Shown here in pieces: positions 50,802-60,302 of a stretch of 64,000 bases of DNA (the stretch's first letter is position 1; the number at the start of each line of letters is the position of its first letter). This DNA is from Allopusillimonas sp008369125 (GTDB lineage: Bacteria > Pseudomonadota > Gammaproteobacteria > Burkholderiales > Burkholderiaceae_B). The stretch lies in the NCBI RefSeq assembly GCF_008369125.1, contig NZ_VOAY01000001.1, forward strand, positions 744,001 to 808,000. The letters run 5' to 3'. Both the position numbers and the translations under genes were made by a program. A model generated the notes under the pieces. The model was not told the DNA's origin. It did no database searches and saw nothing but the letters and a program-made list of their open reading frames with translations.

Positions 50802-52301
50802 ATGTGCGGAATCGTAGGGGTGGCTGGCGCCGGCCCCGTCAACCAGCTGATCTATGACAGCCTTCTGTTGCTGCAGCACAGAGGTCAGGATGCAGCTGGT
50901 ATCTCGACGTCACATGAGCAGTTTTTTAATATGTACAAGGCGCACGGGCTGGTGCGCGACGTGTTTCGTACGCGTAATATGCGTTCGTTGCCGGGCGCTA
51001 GCGGCCTGGGTCAGGTGCGTTACCCCACGGCGGGCTCCAGCGAAAGCGTCGACGAGGCTCAACCGTTTTATGTCAATGCGCCGTTTGGCATCATGTTCGT
51101 GCATAACGGTAACCTTACCAACTGGCGCGAGCTGCGCGAAGAACTCTTTCGCATAGACCGTCGGCACATCAACACCAACTCAGACTCCGAAGTCTTGCTC
51201 AACGTGTTCGCCCACGAGTTGCAAGAGGCCTCGCATGGTTCCACGCTCGATGACGATGCCATTTTCAGGGCAGTCAGCGCCGTGCACAGGCGCGCGCGGG
51301 GTGCTTATGCCGTTATCTCACAAATCGCCAGCTATGGCATGGTCGCCTTTCGTGATCCGCATGGTATTCGCCCTTTGTGCTTGGGCTCTATGCACACCGC
51401 TAAGGGTAAAGAATGGATGATTGCGTCCGAGTCGGTGGCGCTTACGGGTTGCGGCTACACACTTGAACGTGACATTGCGCCCGGCGAGGCTATTTTTATT
51501 GACCTCGATGGCAATCTGACCAGCCGGCAATGTGCTGAAGCGCCCATGCTTACTCCCTGCGCGTTCGAGTACGTTTATTTTGCGCGCCCCGATTCAGTCA
51601 TGGATAAGGTGTCTATTTATCATGCCCGTCTTCACATGGGTGAGTATCTTGCCGACAATGTCGCCAAGGCCTTGCGGCTTGGTGATATCGACGTCGTCAT
51701 GCCTATTCCTGATTCGTCCCGGCCTTCAGCAATGCAACTGGCTTCGCGGCTTGGTCTGGATTATCGCGAAGGTTTCATCAAAAACCGTTATATAGGCCGC
51801 ACATTTATTATGCCGGGTCAGGCAGTGCGCAAAAAATCGGTACGCCAAAAGCTCAGTGCCATAGACATGGAGTTTCGCGGCAAAAACGTGCTGCTGGTCG
51901 ATGATTCCATCGTACGTGGTACCACCAGCCGCGAAATCGTCGATATGGCTCGCGCAGCAGGTGCCAACAAGGTGTTTTTTGCGTCGGCGGCGCCACCCGT
52001 ACGGTTTCCCAACGTATACGGCATTGACATGCCCACACAGGCAGAGCTAATTGCGGTCGGACGAGACACCGGCGAAATTGCCCAAGAAATCGGTGCTGAT
52101 GGCCTTGTGTACCAAGAGCTGGGCGATCTGGAGCAGGCCATTCGCGACCTTAACCCTCACATGCAGGCATTCGAATCGTCTTGCTTTAACGGGCAGTATG
52201 TTACAGGCGACATTGATGATGCGTACCTTGAGCGCCTGAGCCGTACCCGCGGCGAGCGCCCGGCAGCGGGCGAAATGGCCACAAGCGGTAAACAAGACTG
52301 A
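50802..52301 (+). CDS. purF: Amidophosphoribosyltransferase
   Basis: First committed step of purine synthesis: uses glutamine and PRPP to make phosphoribosylamine. The N-terminal Cys nucleophile is directly after Met (MCGIVGVAG), so no propeptide needs removing, as in the E. coli enzyme rather than the Bacillus type. The glutaminase part has GQDAAGIST and MFVHNGNLTN. The phosphoribosyltransferase part has NVLLVDDSIVRGTTSREIVDMAR, the PRPP loop. 499 residues. Degenerate tandem repeats begin three bases after the stop. Confidence 0.97.
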   Translation: MCGIVGVAGAGPVNQLIYDSLLLLQHRGQDAAGISTSHEQFFNMYKAHGLVRDVFRTRNMRSLPGASGLGQVRYPTAGSSESVDEAQPFYVNAPFGIMFVHNGNLTNWRELREELFRIDRRHINTNSDSEVLLNVFAHELQEASHGSTLDDDAIFRAVSAVHRRARGAYAVISQIASYGMVAFRDPHGIRPLCLGSMHTAKGKEWMIASESVALTGCGYTLERDIAPGEAIFIDLDGNLTSRQCAEAPMLTPCAFEYVYFARPDSVMDKVSIYHARLHMGEYLADNVAKALRLGDIDVVMPIPDSSRPSAMQLASRLGLDYREGFIKNRYIGRTFIMPGQAVRKKSVRQKLSAIDMEFRGKNVLLVDDSIVRGTTSREIVDMARAAGANKVFFASAAPPVRFPNVYGIDMPTQAELIAVGRDTGEIAQEIGADGLVYQELGDLEQAIRDLNPHMQAFESSCFNGQYVTGDIDDAYLERLSRTRGERPAAGEMATSGKQD

Positions 52302-52303
52302 TC

Positions 52304-52625
52304 TGAACAAGCTGCACGGGGCGCGCTGCACCCTCCAGAGGGGGGGGCGGTCCATCTTGTGGGTGGTGGGCGCGCTGCGAGGCCGGCCGTGAAGCAAGCC
52401 CAGTTTGAACAGATTGTGCGAGGCCAACCGCACCATCCAAAGAGGCGGGGCTGGTCGATCTTGTTATGAGTGTAAAGCGCGTCGTGAAGCCAGCAGCGAT
52501 GCAGGCCCAGCCTGAACAGCATGTACGTGGCAGTACCGCTCGTTCAGAGAGCGCTTTGTCTTGCTTGCGTGTGATGAGTTGGCAGCGAGGCTGCCAGCTG
52601 TGAACGCATACACGCAGAGGCGATT
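52304..52625. repeat. Degenerate tandem repeat of about 100 bp, three units plus a partial fourth
   Basis: Units start with TGAACA or TGAACG at 52304, 52406, 52513 and 52601, giving lengths of 102, 107 and 88 bases. They share a CCAGAG-like element about 30 bases in. Units 1 and 2 also share TCATCTTG-like text (TCCATCTTG / TCGATCTTG) in the middle and CGTGAAGC near the end, and both end in a GCCCAG element. The divergence is large, so this is an old duplication. The region between purF and dsbB (52302-52652) holds nothing else; leftward frames through it appear to be chance. Confidence 0.6.
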
Positions 52626-52652
52626 TGGGTGCCTGTGGCTGCCTTATGGTGC

Positions 52653-53138
52653 TTAGTCGGCGCGGCGCAGCAGCTTCGTCAACGCCAGCACGCCTATAAG
52701 TGCAAAAAGCGCCATGCTCCACAAGGCGTACTCTACACCCAGCAGGGTGACGCGCGCGTCCATGCACGTGGAAAAAATGCCAAAAAGCCATGGTACGCCA
52801 GCGTCAAGACCACTGCTAACCATGAATCGATCAGCAAAGGTGCGATCACAGGAAAACATCATGGAAGCCACGGCATACTGATACCAGGCTGCCGCAATAC
52901 CCCCCATGCTTAGCAAAACCACCAAACCGGCTGAAAGCCGCGCAAAACCAGCCTTAAACCGCGCAAGAAGCACACCCGCCCAGCACACTATGGCAATCAC
53001 CAAGAACATAAGCCGCTGCAGCACGCACCAGGCGCAGGGGCGCATGCCAAACACATGCTGTGTGACAAGGGCAAACCCGACAGCGCCTACGCAGAGCAGG
53101 GCGATAAGGTGCAATAAGGCATGGTTGCGAAGCGTCAT
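52653..53138 (-). CDS. dsbB: Disulfide bond formation protein DsbB
   Basis: Inner-membrane quinone reductase that reoxidises DsbA. Four membrane helices in 161 residues. The first periplasmic cysteine pair is in RPCAWCVLQRL at about 34-37, and the second pair is in MMFSCDRTF and IFSTCMDARVTLLGVEYALWSM, so all four cysteines are present. Transcribed leftwards, alone, between the purF repeats and glnD. No dsbA is in the window. Confidence 0.95.
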   Translation of the reverse strand: MTLRNHALLHLIALLCVGAVGFALVTQHVFGMRPCAWCVLQRLMFLVIAIVCWAGVLLARFKAGFARLSAGLVVLLSMGGIAAAWYQYAVASMMFSCDRTFADRFMVSSGLDAGVPWLFGIFSTCMDARVTLLGVEYALWSMALFALIGVLALTKLLRRAD

Positions 53139-53277
53139 GAATCAACCGAGTAGTAGTGGAGTTTTGTTTGGTGCAGCACGTTCAAAAGCACAAATTAAGG
53201 CAGTTTGGTACTGCAGCATGCTTGGGCATGATAATGAGGCCAAGGCTTGTGTCTGCCGGCAAAAGAAAGAGTTTATA

Positions 53278-55863
53278 TCAGTTGCTCGCGTTATCGAGTG
53301 TTTCGAATAGGTGTCGCTCAAACTGGAGCTGCAAACGGGGGTGGCCGAGCACGGCACCTTCAATAATAAAGATGTCTTCTACCCGATCACCCAGCGTCAT
53401 GATTTTGGCCATTTTCAGATCAATGCCATGGTGCGCAAATACCTGGGCCAGGCTGTACAGAAGCCCAGGTCGGTCGGCCGATGTGACGGATAAACGCCAC
53501 GAAGCACTACGCTCGTCAGGTTGAAGGACGACGTTTGGCACTATAGGAAACACTCGGGCGCGACGAGACCCGCGTTGCCGCATCACCCGTTGCATGGCAG
53601 TCTTGGGTTCTTGGGTTTCGATGGGCAAAAGTGCTTGGCCAAGTTCGTGCTCGATCAACGACGCATTAGAGCGATAGTCTTTATCGTGTGATGCAAGCAA
53701 CACAATAAAACTGTCAAGTGCCCAACCGTGGTGGGTAGTATGAATGCGCGCATCCTGCACACTTAATGCGCGACGATCAAAATAGCGGCAGATATCCACA
53801 AAAAGATCAGCGCGATCACGCGTATAAACCATAATCTGCAGTGCTTCGTTCTGATCCAGCACACGTGCCTTTACAACAGGCACATCTGAATTGACCCGGT
53901 AATAAAGCTGCCGGGTGTGCCAGGCAATTTCGCTTGCTTCATGGCGAAGAAAATAGGCGATATCGAGCTGGCTCCAGAACTGATCACGACTTTCGTTGCG
54001 CAGCCCCATCAGGCGGATTTCGGTGGCCGCCGCCTCTTTGCGCTGCGCCAGTACGGTGCGCGTATCGGGTTGCGCGCCACCCAACATGTTTAGCGTCTGC
54101 CGATAAAGGTCTTCTAGCAGCTTACCCTTCCAGGAGTTCCAGATTTTAGGGCTGGTTCCGCGTATATCGGCCACCGTCAACAGGTACAGCGCGGTAAGAC
54201 GGCGCTCGTTGCCAACACACATGGCAAATTCGCGGACGACATCGGGGTCTGATAGGTCTCGTTTCTGGGCAACCATAGACATGGTTAGGTGCTGGCGCAC
54301 CAAGAACTCGAGCAAGGAGCGGTCTTCACCTTCGATGCCGTGCTGTATGCAAAACCGCCGCACTTCAATTGTGCCCAATTCAGAATGATCGCCGCCGCGG
54401 CCTTTGGCAATGTCATGAAAAAGGGCGGCAATATACAGCAGCCAGTGGCGGTCGAAGTCAGCGATGAGATGGCTGGCGAGCGGGTATTCCTGGGCATGCT
54501 CGGGCATGGTGAAGCGGCGCAAATTACGGATAACCATGAGAATATGCTGGTCTACCGTATAAGCATGAAACAGATCATGCTGCATTTGCCCGACAATGCG
54601 GCGAAACACCGGCAAATAGCGTGGCAGAATATTCAGCATGGTAATACGCCGCAACGCATGCACGATACCGCGCGGCTGCTGAAATATTTGGAGAAAATGC
54701 CGACGATTTACCGGGTTGCGACGAAACTGCGCGTCAATCAGTCTGCGTGCATGCCACATAGCCCGCATGGTCTGCCCGGTAATGCCAGTGATCTCTTCGT
54801 GGTCCTGCATGACCAGAAATGCGCGAAACAGCAGGGCAGGGTTACGCTCGAACGCATCATCACGGAATATGCCCAAGTGCCCGCGTACCGCGAAAAAATC
54901 ATCATCAATCGTGCGCACCTGGTCTTCAGGAAGCGGAAATAAAATCTCTTCGAGGCTCTGCATCAAAATAATATTAAGCTGGCTTACCACGCGAGCCGCC
55001 CAATAATACCGCTGCATAAGCAGCTCACTGGGGCGTCTGCTGCGCGTGGCTTCAAACCCGTAAATGCTGGCCAGCCCCGGTTGCAGGTCAAACAGCACGC
55101 GGTCTTCACGTCGCCCTGCCAGCAAGTGCAGTTCGATGCGCAGGCGCTTGAAGGCCTGTTCAGCCCGTCGCAGGCTGCGAAACTCGGCGGCGGTCAGCAA
55201 GTCGGTACGAACAACTTCTTTCCAGGTTCGTCCCAAACCTGCCGCCTGCGCAACCCAAAGAGCCACTTGAAGGTCGCGCAAGCCACCTGGAGCTTCCTTG
55301 CAGTTGGGCTCCAGCGCATAGGGGGTGTCTTGGTGTCGGGCGTGGCGCTGTTGCATTTCAGAGCGTTTGGCCTGAAAAAACGATTGCGGGTCGAGCTGAT
55401 CAAGCATGATCGCCTGCAGCTCACGCAGCAAACTGCGGCTGCCAATCAGCCAGCGAGATTCCATCAATGAGGTCTCGACGGTAATATCGTTGGCGGCTTC
55501 GTGCTGACAATCTTCAATAGTGCGCACACTGTGGCCAGGCTCAATGCCCAGATCCCACATTGCAGCGATTAACGTTTCGATCTGGCTGCTCTCTTCGTGC
55601 GAAGGCTGGTGCGGAAGCAGCACTAATACATCTACGTCTGAAAACGGAAAGAGCTCGCCACGCCCATAGCCGCCCACGGCAGCCAAGGTAGCGCCCGCAG
55701 GCAGTGGGTGCAGCCGCACCAGGCCGCGCAACGCCTGGTCGGTTACACGACGCAATGCGGTAAGCAGGGTGTCGGGCCGCAAATGGCTGCGAAATGCCGT
55801 AATGGCGTCGGCTCGACGACTGGCTAGCTGATCACGCAGGACGGTGAGTGATGGAGCGTTCAT
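53278..55863 (-). CDS. glnD: Protein-PII uridylyltransferase/uridylyl-removing enzyme
   Basis: Nitrogen sensor that adds UMP to PII proteins when glutamine is low and removes it when high. The nucleotidyltransferase site is VGGYGRGELFPFSDVDVLVLL with the catalytic Asp pair at about residue 78. The HD hydrolase domain has FHDIAKGRGGDHSELG at about 485. Two ACT domains at the C-terminus (VMVYTRDRADLFVDICRYFDRRALSVQDARIHTT, and LSVTSADRPGLLYSLAQVFAHHGIDLKMAKI) bind glutamine. 861 residues, all domains complete. It follows map by 65 bases; map-glnD order is conserved in proteobacteria. Confidence 0.96.
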   Translation of the reverse strand: MNAPSLTVLRDQLASRRADAITAFRSHLRPDTLLTALRRVTDQALRGLVRLHPLPAGATLAAVGGYGRGELFPFSDVDVLVLLPHQPSHEESSQIETLIAAMWDLGIEPGHSVRTIEDCQHEAANDITVETSLMESRWLIGSRSLLRELQAIMLDQLDPQSFFQAKRSEMQQRHARHQDTPYALEPNCKEAPGGLRDLQVALWVAQAAGLGRTWKEVVRTDLLTAAEFRSLRRAEQAFKRLRIELHLLAGRREDRVLFDLQPGLASIYGFEATRSRRPSELLMQRYYWAARVVSQLNIILMQSLEEILFPLPEDQVRTIDDDFFAVRGHLGIFRDDAFERNPALLFRAFLVMQDHEEITGITGQTMRAMWHARRLIDAQFRRNPVNRRHFLQIFQQPRGIVHALRRITMLNILPRYLPVFRRIVGQMQHDLFHAYTVDQHILMVIRNLRRFTMPEHAQEYPLASHLIADFDRHWLLYIAALFHDIAKGRGGDHSELGTIEVRRFCIQHGIEGEDRSLLEFLVRQHLTMSMVAQKRDLSDPDVVREFAMCVGNERRLTALYLLTVADIRGTSPKIWNSWKGKLLEDLYRQTLNMLGGAQPDTRTVLAQRKEAAATEIRLMGLRNESRDQFWSQLDIAYFLRHEASEIAWHTRQLYYRVNSDVPVVKARVLDQNEALQIMVYTRDRADLFVDICRYFDRRALSVQDARIHTTHHGWALDSFIVLLASHDKDYRSNASLIEHELGQALLPIETQEPKTAMQRVMRQRGSRRARVFPIVPNVVLQPDERSASWRLSVTSADRPGLLYSLAQVFAHHGIDLKMAKIMTLGDRVEDIFIIEGAVLGHPRLQLQFERHLFETLDNASN

Positions 55864-55928
55864 GGCGGGAATGGCATGCCGGCGTGGGCCTGCCGGAGGC
55901 GGATTGTCAACGCCGGGTACGTGAGGCT

Positions 55929-56741
55929 TCAGGCGGCAACTGCCTTGACGAAGGCGGGCGGCTGAGGCATACCCTCAGATACCGTCAGCACTTCATAGCC
56001 TGTGTCAGTAACAACCAGCGAATGCTCCCACTGGGCCGATAGGTTGTGGTCACGTGTAACGACAGTCCAGCCATCTGCAAGGGTGCGGATATCGCGACGG
56101 CCGGCGTTAATCATGGGCTCAATCGTGAAGATCATGCCTGGCTCCAGCTTGGTGCCGGTGCCAGGTTTGCCGTAATGCAGCACCTGCGGATCTTGGTGGA
56201 ACTTGCGGCCCACGCCATGGCCGCAATATTCGCGTACAACTGAAAAACCCTGTTTTTCGGCGTGTTTCTGTATTGCATGGCCAATATCACCCAGTGTGGC
56301 GCCCGGGCGTACCTGTTCAATGCCCAACCACATGCAATCGTAGGTCGTTTCGACGAGACGCCGGGCCAGAATGGATGGCTCGCCGATGTAGAACATGCGG
56401 CTGGTGTCGCCGAACCAGCCGTCTTTGATAATAGTGACGTCGATATTCATGATGTCACCGTTTTTAAGCACCTTGTCGCCAGGGATGCCATGACAGATTA
56501 CATGGTTGACCGAGGTGCAGATGGAGGCGGGAAAGGGGGTATAGCCAGGAGGTGCGTAGCCTACGGTTGCAGACTCAACCTTGAGCTCATTGGTGATGTG
56601 ATCGATGCATAGCCGATCAAGCTCGCCGGTTGTCACCCCCGCCTGCACGTGAGGAGCGAGAAAATCTAGAATTGACGCAGCAACCTGGCAGGCGGCGCGC
56701 ATTTTTTCGAGGTCGGCGGGATCGGTAACGAGTGGAATCAT
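55929..56741 (-). CDS. map: Methionine aminopeptidase type I
   Basis: Removes the initiator methionine from new proteins. The metal ligands fall in the expected places: DIMNIDVTIIKDGWFGDTSRMF (two Asp), YCGHGVGRKFHQDP (His), MIFTIEPMINAGR (Glu) and TAQWEHSLVVTDTG-like WEHSLVVT (Glu). ICTSVNHVICHGIPGDKVL gives the substrate His. 270 residues. Divergent from rpsB across about 225 bases, the standard arrangement. Confidence 0.96.
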   Translation of the reverse strand: MIPLVTDPADLEKMRAACQVAASILDFLAPHVQAGVTTGELDRLCIDHITNELKVESATVGYAPPGYTPFPASICTSVNHVICHGIPGDKVLKNGDIMNIDVTIIKDGWFGDTSRMFYIGEPSILARRLVETTYDCMWLGIEQVRPGATLGDIGHAIQKHAEKQGFSVVREYCGHGVGRKFHQDPQVLHYGKPGTGTKLEPGMIFTIEPMINAGRRDIRTLADGWTVVTRDHNLSAQWEHSLVVTDTGYEVLTVSEGMPQPPAFVKAVAA

Positions 56742-56747
56742 AGTCGC

Positions 56748-56777
56748 TTGCTTACAGTGTGAAAATAATAGTAGAAT
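56748..56777 (+). promoter_or_regulatory. Candidate sigma-70 promoter of rpsB
   Basis: TTGCTT at 56748-56753 and TAGAAT at 56772-56777 with an 18-base spacer. It would leave a leader of about 180 bases, which contains the palindrome at 56897-56914. Confidence 0.4.
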
Positions 56778-56896
56778 TATAGGCTTTCCTGAAATTTGTA
56801 AACCGCTTTTCAGGGAAGCCTATTTGGCTGCCACTTTGGGCAGGCCAATAATCAAAATCGCGTGCCGGGCCACTTAAAGGGTGTCTTAGTTTAGCT

Positions 56897-56914
56897 GCCT
56901 GCTTTAAAGCAGGC
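56897..56914. promoter_or_regulatory. Perfect palindrome in the rpsB leader
   Basis: GCCTGCTTT followed by its complement AAAGCAGGC, 52 bases before the rpsB start. It could fold as a small hairpin in the leader RNA. Autoregulation by S2 through its leader is known in enterobacteria; whether this element does so here is open. Confidence 0.35.
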
Positions 56915-56966
56915 GCTTGCCAATAGATACAGGCCCCGGTACAAGACCCAACCCTTGGAGAGTATC

Positions 56967-57716
56967 ATGTCTTTAATGCGCGAAATGCTTGAAGCTGGTG
57001 TGCACTTTGGCCACCAAACCCGTTTCTGGAACCCAAAGATGGCACCTTACATCTTTGGTCAGCGTAATAAAATTCACATCGTCAACCTTGAGCAAACTGT
57101 TGCCAAATACGCAGAGGCCACCAAGTTTGTGCGCCAGATCGCGGCCAAGGGGGGCACCGTGCTTTTTGTTGGTACCAAGCGCGCTGCGCGTGAAACCATT
57201 GCCGCTGAAGCTGCGCGCTGTGGTATGCCTTATGTAGACAGCCGTTGGCTGGGCGGCATGATGACCAACTTCAAAACGGTCAAAAGCTCGGTCAAGCGCC
57301 TAAAAGAAATGGAAGGCCAGCTCGTTGAAGGCAGCACAGAAACCGCCAGCAAAAAAGAAGCCCTCATGTTCGAACGTGAACTTGCCAAGCTCAATAAGGG
57401 CATTGGCGGTATCAAAGACATGAACACGCTGCCTGATGCGCTGTTTGTCATTGACGTTGGCTACCACAAAATTGCTATTGCCGAAGCCCGCACTTTGGGT
57501 ATTCCGGTGGTCGGCGTGGTCGATACCAACCACTCGCCAGACGGCGTTGAATATGTAATCCCCGGCAACGATGACTCGGCCAAGGCAATCGTTCTGTACG
57601 CTCGCGGCATGGCTGACGCCATCCTCGAAGGTCGTGAACAGGCCCTCAATGGTCTGGTCGAAGAGATCTCCGAAGGCAACGAAGAGTTCGTCGAAGTCGA
57701 AGACGAGCGCGAATAA
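56967..57716 (+). CDS. rpsB: 30S ribosomal protein S2
   Basis: Small-subunit ribosomal protein that also places S1. It begins MSLMREMLEAGVHFGHQTRFWNPKM, with LVFVGTKRAARE-like LFVGTKRAARETI and DSRWLGGMMTNFKTVKSSVKRL, all standard. 249 residues. I use the ATG at 56967, preceded by TTGGAG; an earlier in-frame start at 56955 lacks a ribosome site. First gene of the rpsB-tsf-pyrH-frr-uppS-cdsA-dxr-rseP cluster. Confidence 0.97.
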   Translation: MSLMREMLEAGVHFGHQTRFWNPKMAPYIFGQRNKIHIVNLEQTVAKYAEATKFVRQIAAKGGTVLFVGTKRAARETIAAEAARCGMPYVDSRWLGGMMTNFKTVKSSVKRLKEMEGQLVEGSTETASKKEALMFERELAKLNKGIGGIKDMNTLPDALFVIDVGYHKIAIAEARTLGIPVVGVVDTNHSPDGVEYVIPGNDDSAKAIVLYARGMADAILEGREQALNGLVEEISEGNEEFVEVEDERE

Positions 57717-57899
57717 GCTGCTACGGGCGGGCGGGGCCCGCCCCGTCGATCAGGCCAGCCCGACCGGCACCCAGTGTGTCGCGCCGGGCGTGCGTTTAAG
57801 GTCGGCACATCCCGCCGCACGGCGTTGGTGACGGGTCTGTCTGTCACCCGCATTTGCCCCGGCCTGTCCGGGGCGTGTCTTAAAATACTGGAGAACATA

Positions 57900-58775
57900 G
57901 TGGCTCAAATTACCGCATCCATGGTTAAAGAACTGCGCGTGAAAACCGACGCTCCCATGATGGAGTGCAAAAAAGCGCTCACCGAAGCTGAAGGCGATAT
58001 GGCCCGCGCCGAAGAGATTCTCCGCGTCAAGCTGGGCAACAAAGCTAGCAAAGCCGCCACACGCGTTACCGCTGAGGGCCTCATTGGCCTTTACATCGCT
58101 CCCGACAGCAAAACCGGCGCTGTAATCGAAATTAATTGCGAAACCGATTTTGTGGCTAAAAACGACGATTTCATCAGTTTCGTCAACCAGTTGGCCACGC
58201 TCGTTGCTGAAACAAATCCGTCTGACACAGCCGCATTGTCTGAACTCCCTATGGGTGAAGGTACGGTTGAAACCACTCGCGCAGCTTTGGTAGGCAAAAT
58301 CGGCGAAAACCTTGCTGTGCGTCGTTTCCAGCGTTTCGAAACCACCAACCGGCTCGCCAGCTACGTTCATGGCGGCAGAATTGGTGTATTGGTTGACTTT
58401 TCCGGCCCAGAAGAAACAGGTAAAGATCTGGCCATGCACATTGCTGCCACCAAGCCTAAGGCGCTTGACGTCAGCGGTGTTGAGCCTGAGGCGATCGCCG
58501 CTGAACGTTCGGTTGCCGAGCAAAAAGCTGCCGAATCAGGCAAGCCTGCCGAGATCGTCGCCAAAATGGTAGAAGGCAGCGTGCAAAAATTCCTCAAAGA
58601 GGTTACTTTGCTTTCGCAGCCGTTTGTCAAAAACGACAAACAAACCGTTGAGCAGATGCTTAAAGAAAAAAATGCCAGCATTTCGCGTTATACGCTTTAT
58701 GTTGTGGGTGAAGGCATCGAGAAAAAATCCGAAGACTTCGCCGCTGAAGTTGCTGCTGCAGCAGGCGGCAATTAA
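57900..58775 (+). CDS. tsf: Elongation factor Ts
   Basis: Nucleotide exchange factor that recycles EF-Tu. AQITASMVKELRVKTDAPMMECKKALTEAEGDM is the family N-terminus with the TDAPMMECKKAL signature, followed by the core with NCETDFVAKNDDF. 291 residues. The start is the GTG at 57900, six bases after GGAG; there is no better ATG. About 180 bases separate it from rpsB, including a GC-rich hairpin near 57724-57743 (GGGCGG / CCGCCC) that may reduce read-through between the two. Confidence 0.96.
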   Translation: MAQITASMVKELRVKTDAPMMECKKALTEAEGDMARAEEILRVKLGNKASKAATRVTAEGLIGLYIAPDSKTGAVIEINCETDFVAKNDDFISFVNQLATLVAETNPSDTAALSELPMGEGTVETTRAALVGKIGENLAVRRFQRFETTNRLASYVHGGRIGVLVDFSGPEETGKDLAMHIAATKPKALDVSGVEPEAIAAERSVAEQKAAESGKPAEIVAKMVEGSVQKFLKEVTLLSQPFVKNDKQTVEQMLKEKNASISRYTLYVVGEGIEKKSEDFAAEVAAAAGGN

Positions 58776-58794
58776 GGCGTAATGCTTCTTCAGG

Positions 58795-58816
58795 CAGGCA
58801 AGCTCTTGCCTGTTTT
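58795..58816 (+). terminator. Hairpin with short T run after tsf
   Basis: Perfect 8-base arms CAGGCAAG and CTTGCCTG with a 2-base gap (folding would leave a 4-base or larger loop), followed by TTTT. It lies 20 bases after the tsf stop and probably attenuates rather than fully stops transcription into pyrH. Confidence 0.55.
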
Positions 58817-58990
58817 CACCAGGCCCGGTCGAGCCTGGCTCGATCGGCGACTGGTCAGGTATTTTCCTTCAGCCGCCTCCGACCTGCCGCAGCCTCATCA
58901 GGCTTCGGCGAAATAATCCAGGTCTGTGTATACACGCGGGCCTGGGTCTGGCTTACACTTTCGTTGGATTGTTCACCTGGGAAACTACCT

Positions 58991-59707
58991 ATGACCACGA
59001 GATCGTATAAGCGCGTCTTGCTCAAACTGTCCGGCGAAGCGCTGATGGGCGAAGATGCCTTTGGGATCAACCGCGCCACCATATTGCGCATGACTGAAGA
59101 GATAGCCGAAGTTGCGACGCTGGGCGTCGAGTTGGCCATTGTCATCGGCGGCGGCAATATTTTTCGAGGCCTGGCGCCTGGGGCCCAGGGCATGGATCGC
59201 GCCACAGCCGATTATATGGGTATGATGGCTACGGTCATGAACGCGCTTGCCTTGCAAGATGCCCTTAAACACCGCGGCATAGACACCCGTGTCCAGTCCG
59301 CACTCAACATAGACCAGGTCGTCGAGCCCTACATACGTCCTAAAGCGCTGCGTTACCTCGAAGAGGGTAAAGTGGTTGTGTTCGCTGCGGGTACCGGCAA
59401 CCCGTTTTTTACCACTGACACGGCAGCAGCGCTGCGTGGCGCCGAGATTGGCGCAGAAATCGTGCTCAAGGCGACCAAGGTTGACGGCATTTATAGTGCC
59501 GACCCCAATAAAGACCCCGATGCCACACGCTATGCACGCATCAGCTTCGATGAGGCCATTGTGCGCCGTCTTGAGGTTATGGATGCCACGGCGTTTGCAT
59601 TGTGTCGCGACCAAAAGCTACCCATCAAGGTATTTTCTATTAATAAGCCAGGAGCCCTGAAACGTGCCGTTTTGGGCGAAGACGAAGGCACCCTGGTACA
59701 CGTTTGA
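58991..59707 (+). CDS. pyrH: Uridylate kinase
   Basis: Bacterial UMP kinase of the amino acid kinase fold, hexameric, feeding UTP and CTP synthesis. SYKRVLLKLSGEALMGED, IVIGGGNIFRGL, and VFAAGTGNPFFTTDTAAALRGAEIGAEIVLKATKVDGIYSADP (cut here as separate blocks AAGTGNPFFTTDTAAALR and KATKVDGIYSADP) are diagnostic. 238 residues. The ATG at 58991 is chosen; the open frame from 58964 adds nine residues without a ribosome site. frr follows 13 bases later. Confidence 0.96.
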   Translation: MTTRSYKRVLLKLSGEALMGEDAFGINRATILRMTEEIAEVATLGVELAIVIGGGNIFRGLAPGAQGMDRATADYMGMMATVMNALALQDALKHRGIDTRVQSALNIDQVVEPYIRPKALRYLEEGKVVVFAAGTGNPFFTTDTAAALRGAEIGAEIVLKATKVDGIYSADPNKDPDATRYARISFDEAIVRRLEVMDATAFALCRDQKLPIKVFSINKPGALKRAVLGEDEGTLVHV

Positions 59708-59720
59708 CGAAGGAATTGTA

Positions 59721-60281
59721 ATGAGTCTCTCAGAGGTCAGAAATTCGGCAGAGTCACGCATGGGCAAATCGATAGATACGCTCAAGGCCAACCTTGCAAA
59801 AATTCGCACCGGCCGTGCGCACGCCGGCATTCTTGATCACATAATGGTCGAGTACTATGGCTCGCCCGTGCCTGTCAGTCAGGTTGCCAATGTCAACCTG
59901 GTTGATGCCCGCACTATTAATGTGCAGGTATGGGAAAAAAACATGGCGGGGCCTGTTGAAAAGGCCATCCGTGATTCCGACCTGGGGCTCAACCCCATCT
60001 CCATGGGCGAAAGCATTCGTGTGCCCATGCCTGCGCTTACCGAAGAACGTCGGCGCGATCTGACCAAGGTAGTGCGTAACGAGGGTGAAGACGCCAAAAT
60101 CGCCGTGCGAAATATTCGCCGCGAGTCTAATGAAACCCTCAAAAAGCTGGTCAAAGACAAAGAAATCAGCGAAGACGACGAGCGTCGCACACAAGATGAC
60201 GTGCAAAAGCTCACTGACAAACACGTAGCTGAAATTGACAAGCTCGTTGCGGCTAAAGAAGCCGAGATCATGACGGTGTAG
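59721..60281 (+). CDS. frr: Ribosome recycling factor
   Basis: Splits post-termination ribosomes together with EF-G. LAKIRTGRAHAGILDHIMVEYYG and LTEERRRDLTKVVRNEGEDAKIAVRNIRRE are the family signatures (here split blocks TGRAHAGILDHIMVEYYG and EERRRDLTKVVRNEGEDAKI). 186 residues, almost exactly the usual length. AAGGA precedes the ATG at 59721; the in-frame sequence before it belongs to pyrH. uppS follows. Confidence 0.97.
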   Translation: MSLSEVRNSAESRMGKSIDTLKANLAKIRTGRAHAGILDHIMVEYYGSPVPVSQVANVNLVDARTINVQVWEKNMAGPVEKAIRDSDLGLNPISMGESIRVPMPALTEERRRDLTKVVRNEGEDAKIAVRNIRRESNETLKKLVKDKEISEDDERRTQDDVQKLTDKHVAEIDKLVAAKEAEIMTV

Positions 60282-60302
60282 CCGCCAGTTTTGAAACGCT
60301 AT

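Noticed and set aside
52201..52791. Leftward frame of 196 codons over the end of purF, the repeats and the end of dsbB
   Set aside because: Its repetitive protein text comes from the DNA repeats, and it overlaps two certain genes at both ends.
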